DNA of 64,000 nt from Virgisporangium ochraceum (GCF_016863655.1 NZ_BOPH01000068.1:62001-126000); one strand, 5' to 3'. Positions 50,506 to 59,448 are shown, counted from the stretch's first letter. The notes: a model not told the origin generated them from the letters alone. Made by a program: numbers and translations.

Positions 50506-51489
50506 AGAGTCGCGCTCGACGATCACCGGTGGCAGGAGCCGCGTCTCCGGTGGGGTCGCGACCGGGCTGTCGAGCAGGCGCATCGCCATCGTGACCGCGA
50601 GCGTGCCGACCTCGTGGGCCGGGATCTCCGCGGTGGTGAGCCGCACCGGCAGCGGCGGTACGGCGTCGCGCGGGCACACGGCGACCACGGACACGTCCTC
50701 CGGAACCCGCCGGCCGTCGACGCGCAGCAGGTCGAGCAGCGGCATCAGCGCGGCCTCGTTGTGCACCACCAGGCCGGTGACGTCGGGGCCGATGCGGTCG
50801 AGGCAGTCGCGGACGCCGGCGCGGCTCGGATCGCAGGGCTCGGCGACCACGTCGGCGCCGAGCGCGCCGACCGCCGCGGTGAACCCGGTGAGGAAGCGGT
50901 TCGCGTAGCTGGTGCCGCGCTGGTAGACGCCCGGTGCCGGGCCGACCAGCGCGATCCGTCGATGTCCGCGGCCGGCCAGGTGCTCGACGCAGGCCCGGGC
51001 GGTGGCCTCGAAGTCGAGGTCGACGCAGGTCAGCCCCGTCGGCTCGGACGGCAGCCCGATCAGCACCGACGGCTGGCGCAGCTTGAGCAGCGCGGGCACG
51101 CGGGCGTCGTCGCTCTCCACGTCCATCACGATCAACGCGTCGACCATCGCGCCGCCCGCGACGCGCTGGAGCCCGGCGGTGCCCTCGTCCTTGGTCAGCA
51201 GGAGGACGTCGTAGCTGTGCTCCCGCGCGGCCGTGACCACGGCGGTGACGAACTCCATGATCACCGGAACGTTGATGTCGGAGCGCAGCGGCGCGACCAG
51301 GGCCAGGACGCTCGACCGGCTGCTCGCGAGCGCCCGCGCGCCGGCGTGCGGGTGGTAGCCGAGCTCGGCGATGGCCGCCGCGACACGCTCCCGGGTGGCG
51401 GGTGAGATGGGCCGCCGACCGCTCAGGGCGTAGGACACCGTGCTGGTGGACACCCCGGCGGCGCGCGCCACGTCGTCGATCGTGACCAC
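50491..51489 (-). CDS. LacI-family transcriptional regulator
   Basis: A 332-residue LacI-type repressor. Residues 2-50 are the helix-turn-helix and hinge (TIDDVARAAGVSTSTVSYAL), followed by a periplasmic-binding-protein-like sensor (VLALVAPLRSDINVP through the LPVRLTTAEIPAHEVG end). It most likely binds the GCGC-centred palindromes at 51614-51654 and represses the sugar ABC operon until a xylosyl-glucoside or similar sugar binds. I chose GTG 51489 because it begins exactly at the HTH. The last codons (VSPI) are encoded by the 15-base tandem repeat. Confidence 0.92.
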   Translation of the reverse strand: MVTIDDVARAAGVSTSTVSYALSGRRPISPATRERVAAAIAELGYHPHAGARALASSRSSVLALVAPLRSDINVPVIMEFVTAVVTAAREHSYDVLLLTKDEGTAGLQRVAGGAMVDALIVMDVESDDARVPALLKLRQPSVLIGLPSEPTGLTCVDLDFEATARACVEHLAGRGHRRIALVGPAPGVYQRGTSYANRFLTGFTAAVGALGADVVAEPCDPSRAGVRDCLDRIGPDVTGLVVHNEAALMPLLDLLRVDGRRVPEDVSVVAVCPRDAVPPLPVRLTTAEIPAHEVGTLAVTMAMRLLDSPVATPPETRLLPPVIVERDSVSPI

Positions 51490-51581
51490 GGTTACGCACT
51501 GTAAGCCGAGTCGGCCATGGTGGCAATGGGGGCGGTGATGATCACGCTCGGTAAAAGTTAGGAAATCTGCCGTACACGCCG

Positions 51582-51611
51582 TTGACACCGAACGGCCCCC
51601 CTCCCTAGCGT
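51582..51611 (+). promoter_or_regulatory. Promoter of the sugar ABC/alpha-xylosidase operon
   Basis: TTGACA (51582-51587), an 18-base spacer and TAGCGT (51606-51611). The expected start, near 51618, falls inside the first operator. The substrate-binding protein gene follows at 51708. Confidence 0.75.
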
Positions 51612-51613
51612 CT

Positions 51614-51654
51614 GCGCAAGCGCTTCGACGCGCGCATTGTCGAAGCGCTTCGAC
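51614..51654. promoter_or_regulatory. Paired LacI-type operators
   Basis: GTCGAAGCGCTTCGAC (51639-51654) is a perfect 16-base palindrome, and GCGCAAGCGCTTCGAC (51614-51629) is a near copy. Their centres are 25 bases apart. A further half-like AGCGCTTCG follows at 51655. The central GCGC with A/T flanks is typical of LacI-family sites. Confidence 0.85.
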
Positions 51655-51707
51655 AGCGCTTCGGGAGGAGCGCCGGCTGAACCAGCTCCCACCGGGAGGA
51701 CCCCCCC

Positions 51708-53012
51708 ATGCACCGAACCCGCACTCTCACCCGCACCCTGCTGGCGGTGGCGCTCGCCGCGACCACCGTTCTCTCGGCGTGCGGCGGCTCCGACGACGAA
51801 GGCACGGACGCCAAGAGCCTCACCCTCTGGCACTACGAGGGCCCGACCAGCGCGATGGGCGTCGCCTGGAACCGGGCGATCGAGATCTTCAAGGAGAAGC
51901 ACCCCGGCGTGGAGGTGAAGTTCGAGGAGAAGAGCTTCGAACAGATCCAGCAGAGCGCCGGCATGATCCTCAACTCCGACAACGCGCCCGATCTCATGGA
52001 GTACAACAAGGGCAACGCGACCAGCGGCCTGCTGTCCAAGCAGGGCCTGCTCACCGACCTCAGCGGCGAGGCGACGAAGCGCGGCTGGGACAAGAAGCTC
52101 AGCGCCAGCCTGCAGACCACCGCGAAGTACGACGCCGACGGCGTGATGGGCAGCGGCAAGTGGTACGGGGTGCCGAACTACGGCGAGTACGTGATGGTCT
52201 ACTACAACAAGGACCTCTTCGCGCAGAAGAACATCGCCGTCCCGAAGACGCTGGCCGAGTTCGAGGCCGCGATGGACACGTTCGCGAAGGGCGGCCAGGT
52301 GCCGCTGGCGATGGGCGGCGCCGAGTACCCGGCGATGCAGGTGCTGTACTCGTTGGCGCTGTCGAAGGCCAACCGCTCGTGGGTCGACAACTTCCAGCTG
52401 TACAAGGGGAAGTTCGACTTCAAGGGCCCGGAGATGACGTACGGCGCCACCACGTTCTCCGACTGGGTGAAGAAGGGCTACATCAGCAAGGACTCGGCCG
52501 GCATCAAGGCCGAGGACATGGGTGTCGCGTTCACCCAGGGCAGGTTCCCGATCCTGATCTCGGGAAGCTGGTGGTACGGCCGGTTCGCCAAGGAGATCAA
52601 GAACTTCCAGTGGGGCTCGTTCCTGTTCCCGGGCAACAAGCTGCACCCCGGTTCCAGCGGCAACCTGTGGGTGGTGCCGACGAAGTCGAAGGCCAAGAGC
52701 CTCGCGTACGACTTCATCGACATCACGATGACGCCCGAGATCCAGAACCTGCTCGGCAACAGCGGCGGCGTGCCGGTCGCGGCGGAACCCACCGCGATCA
52801 CCGACGCCAAGAGCAAGGAGCTCATCGAGAACTTCAGCACGGTTCTCAAGGACGACGGGCTGGCGTTCTACCCGGACTGGCCCGCGCCCGGCTACTACGA
52901 CGTGATGGCGGCCGCGACCCAGGGCCTCATCACCGGCTCGAAGAGCGTCGCGCAGTGGCAGGACGAGGTCGCCAAGCCCTACGACCAGAACCGTTCGGAC
53001 CTCGGTAAGTAG
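51708..53012 (+). CDS. Sugar ABC transporter substrate-binding lipoprotein
   Basis: A 434-residue family-1 solute-binding protein. The signal peptide ends in a lipobox with Cys25 (TTVLSACGGSDD), so it is a membrane-anchored lipoprotein. The mature part (LTLWHYEGPTSAMGVAWNRA at its start, DNAPDLMEYNKGN after) is typical of oligosaccharide binders. The GH31 alpha-xylosidase in the same operon suggests xyloglucan oligosaccharides or isoprimeverose as ligand. ATG with GGGAGG upstream. First gene after the operator region. Confidence 0.92.
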   Translation: MHRTRTLTRTLLAVALAATTVLSACGGSDDEGTDAKSLTLWHYEGPTSAMGVAWNRAIEIFKEKHPGVEVKFEEKSFEQIQQSAGMILNSDNAPDLMEYNKGNATSGLLSKQGLLTDLSGEATKRGWDKKLSASLQTTAKYDADGVMGSGKWYGVPNYGEYVMVYYNKDLFAQKNIAVPKTLAEFEAAMDTFAKGGQVPLAMGGAEYPAMQVLYSLALSKANRSWVDNFQLYKGKFDFKGPEMTYGATTFSDWVKKGYISKDSAGIKAEDMGVAFTQGRFPILISGSWWYGRFAKEIKNFQWGSFLFPGNKLHPGSSGNLWVVPTKSKAKSLAYDFIDITMTPEIQNLLGNSGGVPVAAEPTAITDAKSKELIENFSTVLKDDGLAFYPDWPAPGYYDVMAAATQGLITGSKSVAQWQDEVAKPYDQNRSDLGK

Positions 53013-53013
53013 C

Positions 53014-53961
53014 GTGTCGACACTGGTGAGAAGCGGCGGCGCCGACACGGGGCGCCGCCGCCCGGCCGCCGCGGCGCGGGCCCGGCGCCGCCGCCGGGGC
53101 GGCGGGTACCTCGTGTTCCTGCTGCCCGGAATCCTGGCCTCGACCGTCGTCATCCTCATCCCGTTGGTGATGACGATCGGGATCAGCTTCACCCGGTGGC
53201 CGGGCATCGGCGATCCCGAGTGGATCGGGCTCGACAACTATACCCGGCTGCTAGAGGACGAGCTGTTCTGGAAGTCGTTCCGGAACATCGCGGCCATCAT
53301 CGTCGCGATGGCGGTGGTGCCGACGCTGATCGGTCTGGTGCTGGCGGCCGTGCTGTTCGACTACGTCGGCAAGACGTTCGGGCCGCGCACGGCGAACGTG
53401 TTCCGGTCGGGGTTCTACCTGCCGCAGGTGATTCCGGTCGCGGTCACCGGCATCGTCTGGGGCTGGATCCTGCACCCCGACTACGGCGCGCTGAACCGGA
53501 TTCTCGGAGGCCTCAGCATCAACTGGCTGGGCGACGAACGCTACGCGCTCTACAGCGTGATGGGCGTGCTCGTGTGGGTGCAGATCGGCTACCCGCTCGT
53601 CATGTTCATGGCCGGCCTGCAGCGGGTCGACCCGCAGCTGTACGAGGCGGCCGACCTCGACGGAGCCTCGTGGTGGCAACGGTTCCGGCACATCACCGTC
53701 CACATGCTCCGGCCGGAGTTCTACGTCGTGCTCGTCACCACGACGATCGCCGCGCTGAAGGTGTTCGGCCCGATCTTCGTGCTCACCAACGGCGGCCCGG
53801 CGAACGCGACCCTGGTGCCGTCGTACTTCGCGTGGCGCAACTTCTTCGAACGCGCCAACGTCGGGTACGGGTCGGCGATCTCCGTCGTGCTCACGGTTCT
53901 CATCGTGGTGCTGGCGTTCGTCTTCCTCAAGCTCCAGACAAAGGGAGAGGACGCACGGTGA
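53014..53961 (+). CDS. Sugar ABC transporter permease (MalF type)
   Basis: A 315-residue permease with six membrane segments (LVFLLPGILASTVVILIPLV is the first) and the EAA loop YEAADLDGASWWQRFRHITV. An Arg-rich N-terminal stretch precedes the first segment. GTG start one base after the binding protein's stop. It pairs with the MalG-type permease; no ATPase is encoded here, so a shared MsiK-like ATPase is expected elsewhere. Confidence 0.92.
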   Translation: MSTLVRSGGADTGRRRPAAAARARRRRRGGGYLVFLLPGILASTVVILIPLVMTIGISFTRWPGIGDPEWIGLDNYTRLLEDELFWKSFRNIAAIIVAMAVVPTLIGLVLAAVLFDYVGKTFGPRTANVFRSGFYLPQVIPVAVTGIVWGWILHPDYGALNRILGGLSINWLGDERYALYSVMGVLVWVQIGYPLVMFMAGLQRVDPQLYEAADLDGASWWQRFRHITVHMLRPEFYVVLVTTTIAALKVFGPIFVLTNGGPANATLVPSYFAWRNFFERANVGYGSAISVVLTVLIVVLAFVFLKLQTKGEDAR

Positions 53962-54035
53962 GCGAGCGCCAGCGAGTGAACCATCAACTCAGTGCCTGCG
54001 AACGCATCGCGGAGCGCAGCGGAGCGATCGCGTGA
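53958..54035 (+). other. 25-codon coupling mini-ORF of repeat-like sequence between two permeases
   Basis: GTG 53958 overlaps the first permease stop (GTGA), and this 25-codon frame (VSERQRVNHQLSACERIAER followed by SGAIA) ends in a TGA that overlaps the second permease's GTG (GTGA, 54032-54035). The GTGAGCGAGCGCCAGCGAG opening resembles a short repeat seen at operon junctions in actinobacteria. It may be a translation-coupling spacer rather than a functional peptide. Confidence 0.6.
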
Positions 54036-54868
54036 GCACGATGGCGCGGCGCAATCCCTTCCGGTACCCGGTTCTGCTGGTGCTGGTCGTGATCCTGGCG
54101 CTCACCCTGGGGCCGATCCTCGTCATCGTCGTCAACGCGGTGAAGAGCCCCACCGACTACGCGGCCAACGGTCCGCTGTCGTTCCCGGGCGAGCTGTACT
54201 TCGACGGCATCGTCGACTTCTGGCACCGCGTCGACTTCACCCGCAAGCTGTGGAACAGCTTCTTCGTGAGCATCGTGGTGTCGGTGCTCGCGGTGCTGCT
54301 GTCGGTGCTCAACGCGTACGCGCTGGGCATCGGACGGGTGCGTGGCCGGCTGTGGTTCCTCGTCTTCTTCCTGGTCGCCAACGTGCTGCCGCAGGAGGTG
54401 CTGGTCTACCCCCTGTACTTCCTGTCGAAGGAGGTGCACCTCTACGACAGCGTGTGGTCGGTCATCATCATCTTCACGGTGGTACAGAGCGCGTTCGGCA
54501 CGTACCTGCTCTCGTCGGTGTACGCGGAGTTCCCCCGCGAGCTGCTCGACGCGTCCGAAGTGGACGGTGCCGGCCGCTGGCGCACGCTGTGGAGCGTCGT
54601 GGTCCCGATCAGCCGGCCCACGATGGGCGTGCTGTTCACGTTCTTCTTCATCTGGACCTGGAACGAGTTCTTCCTGCCCCTCATCTTCCTCATCTCCAAC
54701 GAGAACCAGACCGTCCCGGTGGCCCTCGGCGTCTTGCAGGGCGACCGCCAGATGGACGTCACCACCACGTCAGCGTCGGCGCTCATCGGCGTGCTGCCGG
54801 CGATTCTCTTCTTCGTCATCTTCCAACGCACGCTGACGCGGGGGATCACCGCCGGCGCCATCAAGTAG
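54032..54868 (+). CDS. Sugar ABC transporter permease (MalG type)
   Basis: A 278-residue permease with six membrane segments and the EAA-type loop ELLDASEVDGAGRWRTLWSV. It forms the import channel with the MalF-type partner. The start is set by the family length; the GTG overlaps the mini-ORF stop. The alpha-xylosidase gene follows after 12 bases with a GGAG ribosome site. Confidence 0.92.
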   Translation: MSTMARRNPFRYPVLLVLVVILALTLGPILVIVVNAVKSPTDYAANGPLSFPGELYFDGIVDFWHRVDFTRKLWNSFFVSIVVSVLAVLLSVLNAYALGIGRVRGRLWFLVFFLVANVLPQEVLVYPLYFLSKEVHLYDSVWSVIIIFTVVQSAFGTYLLSSVYAEFPRELLDASEVDGAGRWRTLWSVVVPISRPTMGVLFTFFFIWTWNEFFLPLIFLISNENQTVPVALGVLQGDRQMDVTTTSASALIGVLPAILFFVIFQRTLTRGITAGAIK

Positions 54869-54880
54869 GAGTTCCACGCC

Positions 54881-57139
54881 ATGAAGTTCACCGACGGGTA
54901 CTGGCGTAAGCGGGACGGCGTCATCGCGCTGCACCCCGCGCACCTGCACGACGTCGAGGCCGACGCGACGACACTGACCGTGTTCGCCGCGACGAGGCGC
55001 GTGCACCAGCGGGGCGACACCCTCAACGCGCCGGTCATCACCGTCACCTGCAGCAGCCCGATGCCCGACGTGGTCCGGGTGACCGTGTCGCACTTCCTCG
55101 GTGAGAAGCCGCGGCTGCCGCGGTTCGAGATCAGCGAGGCGCCCACCGAGCCGGTCGTCTCCGCGGAGGACGCGTCGTTCCGCAGTGGACGGCTGACCGC
55201 GCGGTTCAGCCGGGGCGAACACTGGGCGCTCACGTTCGAGGCCGAGGGGAAGGTGCTCACCGGCAGCGGCTGGAAGGGCATGGGTGTCATCGACACCGAC
55301 GACGGTGGGCACTTCGTGCACGAGCAGCTGTCGCTGGGCGTCGGCGAGACCGTGTACGGGCTGGGGGAGCGGTTCGGCCCGCTGGTGAAGAACGGCCAGA
55401 GCATCGACATCTGGAACGAGGACGGCGGCACGAGCAGCGAGCAGGCGTACAAGAACGTGCCGTTCTACCTCACCAACCGCGGCTACGGGGTGCTCGTCGA
55501 CCACCCGGGGCGCGTGTCGTTCGAGGTGGGTTCCGAGGTCGTGTCGCGCACGCAGTTCAGCGTCACCGGGCAGAGCCTGTCGTACCTCGTCATCTACGGG
55601 CCGACGCCGAAGGAGATCCTGCGCCGCTACACCGCCCTGACCGGGCGGCCGGCGCTGCCGCCGGCATGGTCGTTCGGGCTGTGGCTGACGACGTCGTTCA
55701 CCACGTCGTACGACGAGGAGACCGTGACGTCCTTCGTCGACGGCATGGCCGAGCGCGACCTGCCCCTGTCGGTGTTCCACTTCGACACGTTCTGGATGCG
55801 CGAGTTCTCCTGGTGCGACTTCCAGTGGGACTCGCGCACGTTCCCCGACCCGCCGGCGATGCTCAAGCGCCTGAAGGACCGGGGGCTGCGGATCTGCCTG
55901 TGGATCAACCCGTACATCGCGCAGCGGTCGGCGCTGTTCGCCGAGGGCATGGCGAACGGGTACCTGACCCGCAAGAAGGACGGCGACGTCTGGCAGTGGG
56001 ACCGGTGGCAGGCCGGCATGGCGCTCGTCGACTTCACCAACCCCGAGGCCCGCGCGTGGTATGCCGGGAAGCTGAAGGCGTTGCTGGACATGGGCGTCGA
56101 CTGCTTCAAGTCCGACTTCGGCGAGCGCATCCCCACCGAGGTCGTCTGGCACGACGGCGCCGACCCGGAGCGCATGCACAACTGGTACACCCAGCTCTAC
56201 AACGAGACCGTGTTCGAGGTGCTCCGCGAGGCCCGCGGCGACGGCGACGCGGTCGTGTTCGCGCGGAGCGCCACGGTCGGCGGGCAGAAGTTCCCCGTGC
56301 ACTGGGGCGGCGACTGCTCGTCGTCGTTCGAGTCGATGGCCGAGAGCCTGCGCGGCGGGCTGTCGCTGGCGGCGAGCGGGTTCGGCTTCTGGAGCCACGA
56401 CATCGGCGGCTTCGAGGGCCGGCCCGACCCGGCCGTGTTCAAGCGGTGGGTGCCGTTCGGGCTGCTGTCGTCGCACAGCCGGCTGCACGGCAACCAGACG
56501 TACCGGGTGCCGTGGGAGTTCGACGAGGAGTCCGTCGACGTGCTGCGCACGTTCACCCGGCTCAAGCACCGGCTGATGCCGTACCTGTACGGTGCCGCGG
56601 TCAAGGCGCACACCGAGGGCCTGCCGGTAATGCGTCCGATGGCGGTGGAGTTCCCCGACGATCCCGCGTGTGCGTACCTCGACACCCAGTACATGCTCGG
56701 CGACAGCCTGCTCGTGGCGCCGGTGTTCGCGGCCGACGGCGACGTGCGGTACTACGTGCCGGCCGGGCGGTGGACGAAGTACGACACGGGCGAGGTGGTC
56801 GAGGGACCGCGCTGGGTGCGCGAGACGCACGGCTTCGACAGCGTGCCGCTGCTCGTGCGGCCCGGGTCGGTCGTGGCGGTCGGCGCGGTCGACGCGCGTC
56901 CCGACTACGACTACGCCGACGGGGTCACGTTGCGGCTGTTCGACCTGCCCGACGGCGCGCGGACGGTGACCGTCCCGGCGCTCGACGGCTCGACCTCCGC
57001 GGCCTTCACGGTGACCCGGACCGGCTCGCGGGTCCGCGTCGAGCGGACCGCCGGAAGCGGCCCGTGGGCGGTGGAGCAGGTCGGTGCCGGCGAGCCGCTC
57101 CAGGTGCCGGCGACCGGTTCCCAGTGCGCCATCGGGTAG
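54881..57139 (+). CDS. yicI: GH31 alpha-xylosidase (YicI type)
   Basis: A 752-residue GH31 enzyme closely resembling E. coli YicI. MKFTDGYWRKRDGVIALHPA opens the N-terminal beta-domain, VFHFDTFWMREFSWCDFQWD lies in the barrel, Asp412 in KSDFGERIP is the nucleophile, and Asp478 in HWGGDCSSSFESMAESLRGG is the acid/base (YicI uses Asp416 and Asp482). The length matches the family. It releases alpha-xylose from isoprimeverose-like units of xyloglucan fragments in the cytoplasm; there is no signal peptide. Last gene of the importer operon. Confidence 0.94.
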   Translation: MKFTDGYWRKRDGVIALHPAHLHDVEADATTLTVFAATRRVHQRGDTLNAPVITVTCSSPMPDVVRVTVSHFLGEKPRLPRFEISEAPTEPVVSAEDASFRSGRLTARFSRGEHWALTFEAEGKVLTGSGWKGMGVIDTDDGGHFVHEQLSLGVGETVYGLGERFGPLVKNGQSIDIWNEDGGTSSEQAYKNVPFYLTNRGYGVLVDHPGRVSFEVGSEVVSRTQFSVTGQSLSYLVIYGPTPKEILRRYTALTGRPALPPAWSFGLWLTTSFTTSYDEETVTSFVDGMAERDLPLSVFHFDTFWMREFSWCDFQWDSRTFPDPPAMLKRLKDRGLRICLWINPYIAQRSALFAEGMANGYLTRKKDGDVWQWDRWQAGMALVDFTNPEARAWYAGKLKALLDMGVDCFKSDFGERIPTEVVWHDGADPERMHNWYTQLYNETVFEVLREARGDGDAVVFARSATVGGQKFPVHWGGDCSSSFESMAESLRGGLSLAASGFGFWSHDIGGFEGRPDPAVFKRWVPFGLLSSHSRLHGNQTYRVPWEFDEESVDVLRTFTRLKHRLMPYLYGAAVKAHTEGLPVMRPMAVEFPDDPACAYLDTQYMLGDSLLVAPVFAADGDVRYYVPAGRWTKYDTGEVVEGPRWVRETHGFDSVPLLVRPGSVVAVGAVDARPDYDYADGVTLRLFDLPDGARTVTVPALDGSTSAAFTVTRTGSRVRVERTAGSGPWAVEQVGAGEPLQVPATGSQCAIG

Positions 57140-57140
57140 C

Positions 57141-57146
57141 GATACT
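57141..57146 (+). promoter_or_regulatory. -10 element for a leaderless transcript
   Basis: GATACT lies 6 bases before the GTG of the DinB-type gene, two bases after the xylosidase stop. The start codon has no ribosome site, so a leaderless mRNA is likely. No -35 was recognised. Confidence 0.45.
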
Positions 57147-57152
57147 GGCGGG

Positions 57153-57950
57153 GTGAACGACGGTAGCGACACCGCCGCCAGCATCGAAGCGTGGCGGCAG
57201 ACCTTCACGGCGAGCCTCGACGTCTGCGCGGACCTGACCGATCCGGGCTGGTCCGCGCAGACCGAGTGTCCACTCTGGACCGTCAAGGACGTCTGCGCGC
57301 ATCTGGTGGGCGGCGAGGTGTGGATGAGCCAGGGCCACCCGGCGCCGGCCGACGGGCGGTCGGGCCTCGTCGGCATCGCCGACCGGCCGGTCGCCGAACG
57401 CCGCGGCGCGACCGGCGCCGAGGTGCTGGCCGAGCTGCGCGAGGTGTTCGCGCTGCGGCAGCGGCAGCTCGCGGCCGACCCGCCCGACCCGGCCGCGCCG
57501 GCGACCACCGCGTACGGGGTGCCGGTGAACCTCGGGATCCTGCTGACCCACCGGGCCTTCGACGGCTGGGTGCACGAGCAGGACATCCGGCGTGCGCTGG
57601 GCCGGCCGGGCAACCTCGACGCGCCGGGGGCGCTGATCGCCCGCGACATCCTGCTCGCCAGCCTCGCGCGGGTGGTGGCGAAGCACGCGGCCGCGCCGCC
57701 GGGATCGGTGGTGCGGCTGGCCGTCGGCGACCCGGTGCCGTTCGACGTGGCGGTCACCGTCGACGACAACGGGCGCGGGTACCTCGCGCCGTGGGCCGGG
57801 CCCGCCGCCTCGACCACGCTGCGCATGGACTGGGAGACGTACTCCCGGCTGGCGGCCGGCCGCATCGCCCCGGCGTCGGCGCCCGTCGAGGTCTCCGGCG
57901 ACGCGGAGGTCGCGGCGAAGGTCCTCGACGTGTTCGCGGTGACGCCGTAG
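57153..57950 (+). CDS. Maleylpyruvate isomerase/DinB-like mycothiol-dependent family protein
   Basis: A 265-residue protein of the MDMPI/DinB-like family. LWTVKDVCAHLVGGEVW and LTHRAFDGWVHEQDIRRALG carry the conserved His/Glu residues of the metal-binding four-helix bundle, and an SCP2-like C-terminal domain follows from about 165. Members use mycothiol or act on unknown small molecules. A GTG start right after a GATACT -10 suggests leaderless translation. It converges on the substrate-binding protein gene with 6 bases between stops. Confidence 0.85.
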   Translation: MNDGSDTAASIEAWRQTFTASLDVCADLTDPGWSAQTECPLWTVKDVCAHLVGGEVWMSQGHPAPADGRSGLVGIADRPVAERRGATGAEVLAELREVFALRQRQLAADPPDPAAPATTAYGVPVNLGILLTHRAFDGWVHEQDIRRALGRPGNLDAPGALIARDILLASLARVVAKHAAAPPGSVVRLAVGDPVPFDVAVTVDDNGRGYLAPWAGPAASTTLRMDWETYSRLAAGRIAPASAPVEVSGDAEVAAKVLDVFAVTP

Positions 57951-57956
57951 CGCGGG

Positions 57957-59366
57957 CTAGCGGGTCTGGCCGGGGCTCTGGCTCTGGTTCTGCCCGGGGC
58001 TCTGGCCCTGCTGCCCCTGACCCTGCTGCCCCTGACCCTGCTGCCCCTGACGGCCCAGGTTCAGCACCGGTGGCTCGAGCCACTTGCCGCCCGTGGTGTC
58101 GCGCCAGCCGTCGTTGCCCAGGTACACGTACACCCGGCTGGCGAGCGAGCCGATCGCGGGCATGTTGGGCACCCCACCGAACGTCAGCGTCGGCACGCCG
58201 AGGAACACGGGGCCCTTGAACTTCTTCATGGCGTTGCCGGCGGAGGCCGGGGTGATGCCGTCGCCCGGTATCGCGGAGAGGATCTTCACGAGCGTCAGCA
58301 CGGTCTGGAACATCTGCACGGCGCCGTTGCGGGTGACGCTGCGGTTCTCCATCGGCTTGAACCACTCGTTGAACGCCCGCACCTGCCACGCGGTGAGGTC
58401 GTCGCTCGACGACGCCTCCGCGCTGACACTGAAGCCGAGGTAGTTCCAGCGCGGGTAGTCCCCGAGGGTCTTGCGGACGTCGGCGCCGAGGCAGCCGGCG
58501 AACGTGAGCACCGGCGTGTAGACGGCCAGCTTCTGCAGGGAGTTGCTCAGCACGACGCAGTGCTGCGGGATGCCGACGGCCGGGATGAGGAGGTCGGCGC
58601 TGGCCGCCTCGCTCTGGTTGATGGCCGCGGTCATGTCGGTGGCGTCGAGGGGGAACCGGGCGATCGTGACCTTGATGCCCACGGCCTGGAGGGCCTGCTG
58701 CAGGGTGGCGATGGCGAGCTCGTTCGCCGGCGAGCCGGCCGGGGACAGGATCGCGACCTTCCGGGCCTTCGCGTAGTCCTTGGCGTAGGTCACCGCGCCG
58801 ATGCCGCCGAACTGGCCGCTGCTGAGGTAGTACGAGTTCGGCGCGGCCGCGTCGGCGACGGCGAGGGGCAGGCCGCCGAGCACCGGGAGCTTCGGCGACA
58901 ACGTGGTGTGGAACGCGGTGACGTCGGCGTCGATCGTGCCCTGGAGCACGGCGACGGTGCCCGCGTCGGACACGAACGTCTGCGCGCACTGCTGCGCCTG
59001 CTCGGGGCTGCCGGCCACACACTTCACCAGCTGGATCGGGCGGCCCTTCACGCCACCGAGCTGGTCGTTGACCGCACGGATCGCCTCGTCGGTGGCGATC
59101 GTCAACTCCTGCGAGTCGGCGTTGATGAACCCGATCTTGATCGGCTGGCCGGTGGCCTTCCCGGCCGGCACCCCCGTGTACTGGGTGATCGTGGAGAGGG
59201 TCTCGGGGGTGAGCGCCGTGGCTGACGGGCTGCTCTGCTGCGTGCCCGACCCGGAGTCGGCGGCCTCGTCACCTGCGCACGCGGCCGTCGAGACGGCCAG
59301 CGCGGCGGTCAAGGCGATCACGGAGAACGTGGAGCGCGCGGATGACCTGCGGGAAGACCCATTCAC
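57957..59366 (-). CDS. Branched-chain-amino-acid-type ABC substrate-binding lipoprotein
   Basis: A 469-residue protein with a lipoprotein signal (lipobox STAAC, Cys30) and a LivJ-like type I periplasmic-binding domain (KIGFINADSQELTIATDEAI, near 75). The C-terminal 35 residues are Gln/Gly-rich (QGQQGQGQQGQGQQG) and encoded by 15-base repeats. No permease or ATPase is adjacent, so it is an orphan receptor; amino acids, amides or other ligands are possible. The GTG has a poor ribosome site but a good promoter upstream. Confidence 0.88.
   Translation of the reverse strand: MNGSSRRSSARSTFSVIALTAALAVSTAACAGDEAADSGSGTQQSSPSATALTPETLSTITQYTGVPAGKATGQPIKIGFINADSQELTIATDEAIRAVNDQLGGVKGRPIQLVKCVAGSPEQAQQCAQTFVSDAGTVAVLQGTIDADVTAFHTTLSPKLPVLGGLPLAVADAAAPNSYYLSSGQFGGIGAVTYAKDYAKARKVAILSPAGSPANELAIATLQQALQAVGIKVTIARFPLDATDMTAAINQSEAASADLLIPAVGIPQHCVVLSNSLQKLAVYTPVLTFAGCLGADVRKTLGDYPRWNYLGFSVSAEASSSDDLTAWQVRAFNEWFKPMENRSVTRNGAVQMFQTVLTLVKILSAIPGDGITPASAGNAMKKFKGPVFLGVPTLTFGGVPNMPAIGSLASRVYVYLGNDGWRDTTGGKWLEPPVLNLGRQGQQGQGQQGQGQQGQSPGQNQSQSPGQTR
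58006..58050 (-). repeat. Three 15-bp tandem repeats encoding a Gln/Gly tail
   Basis: Unit CCCTGCTGCCCCTGA (plus strand) is repeated exactly three times at the end of the substrate-binding protein gene, giving QGQQG units. Expansion or contraction would keep the frame. Confidence 0.85.
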
Positions 59367-59387
59367 GTCCGGGGAAACTAGTTGCCG

Positions 59388-59415
59388 GATCTAGCGGCTG
59401 TAAATGGGCTGTCAA
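59388..59415 (-). promoter_or_regulatory. Promoter of the orphan substrate-binding protein gene
   Basis: On the minus strand: TTGACA (59415-59410), a 16-base spacer and TAGATC (59393-59388), placing the start about 15 bases before the GTG. Confidence 0.55.
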
Positions 59416-59448
59416 GCCCAACTTGTGCGACGTGTTCGCCCGGCGCTC

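Noticed and set aside
53958-54035. The 25-codon mini-ORF as a real peptide gene
   Set aside because: Its sequence looks like repeat DNA and its termini are explained by overlap with both permeases, so I list it as a coupling element rather than a CDS.
54770-57865. A roughly 1030-codon open frame on the minus strand
   Set aside because: It lies opposite the alpha-xylosidase, whose catalytic motifs are intact; the antisense product is low-complexity shadow sequence.
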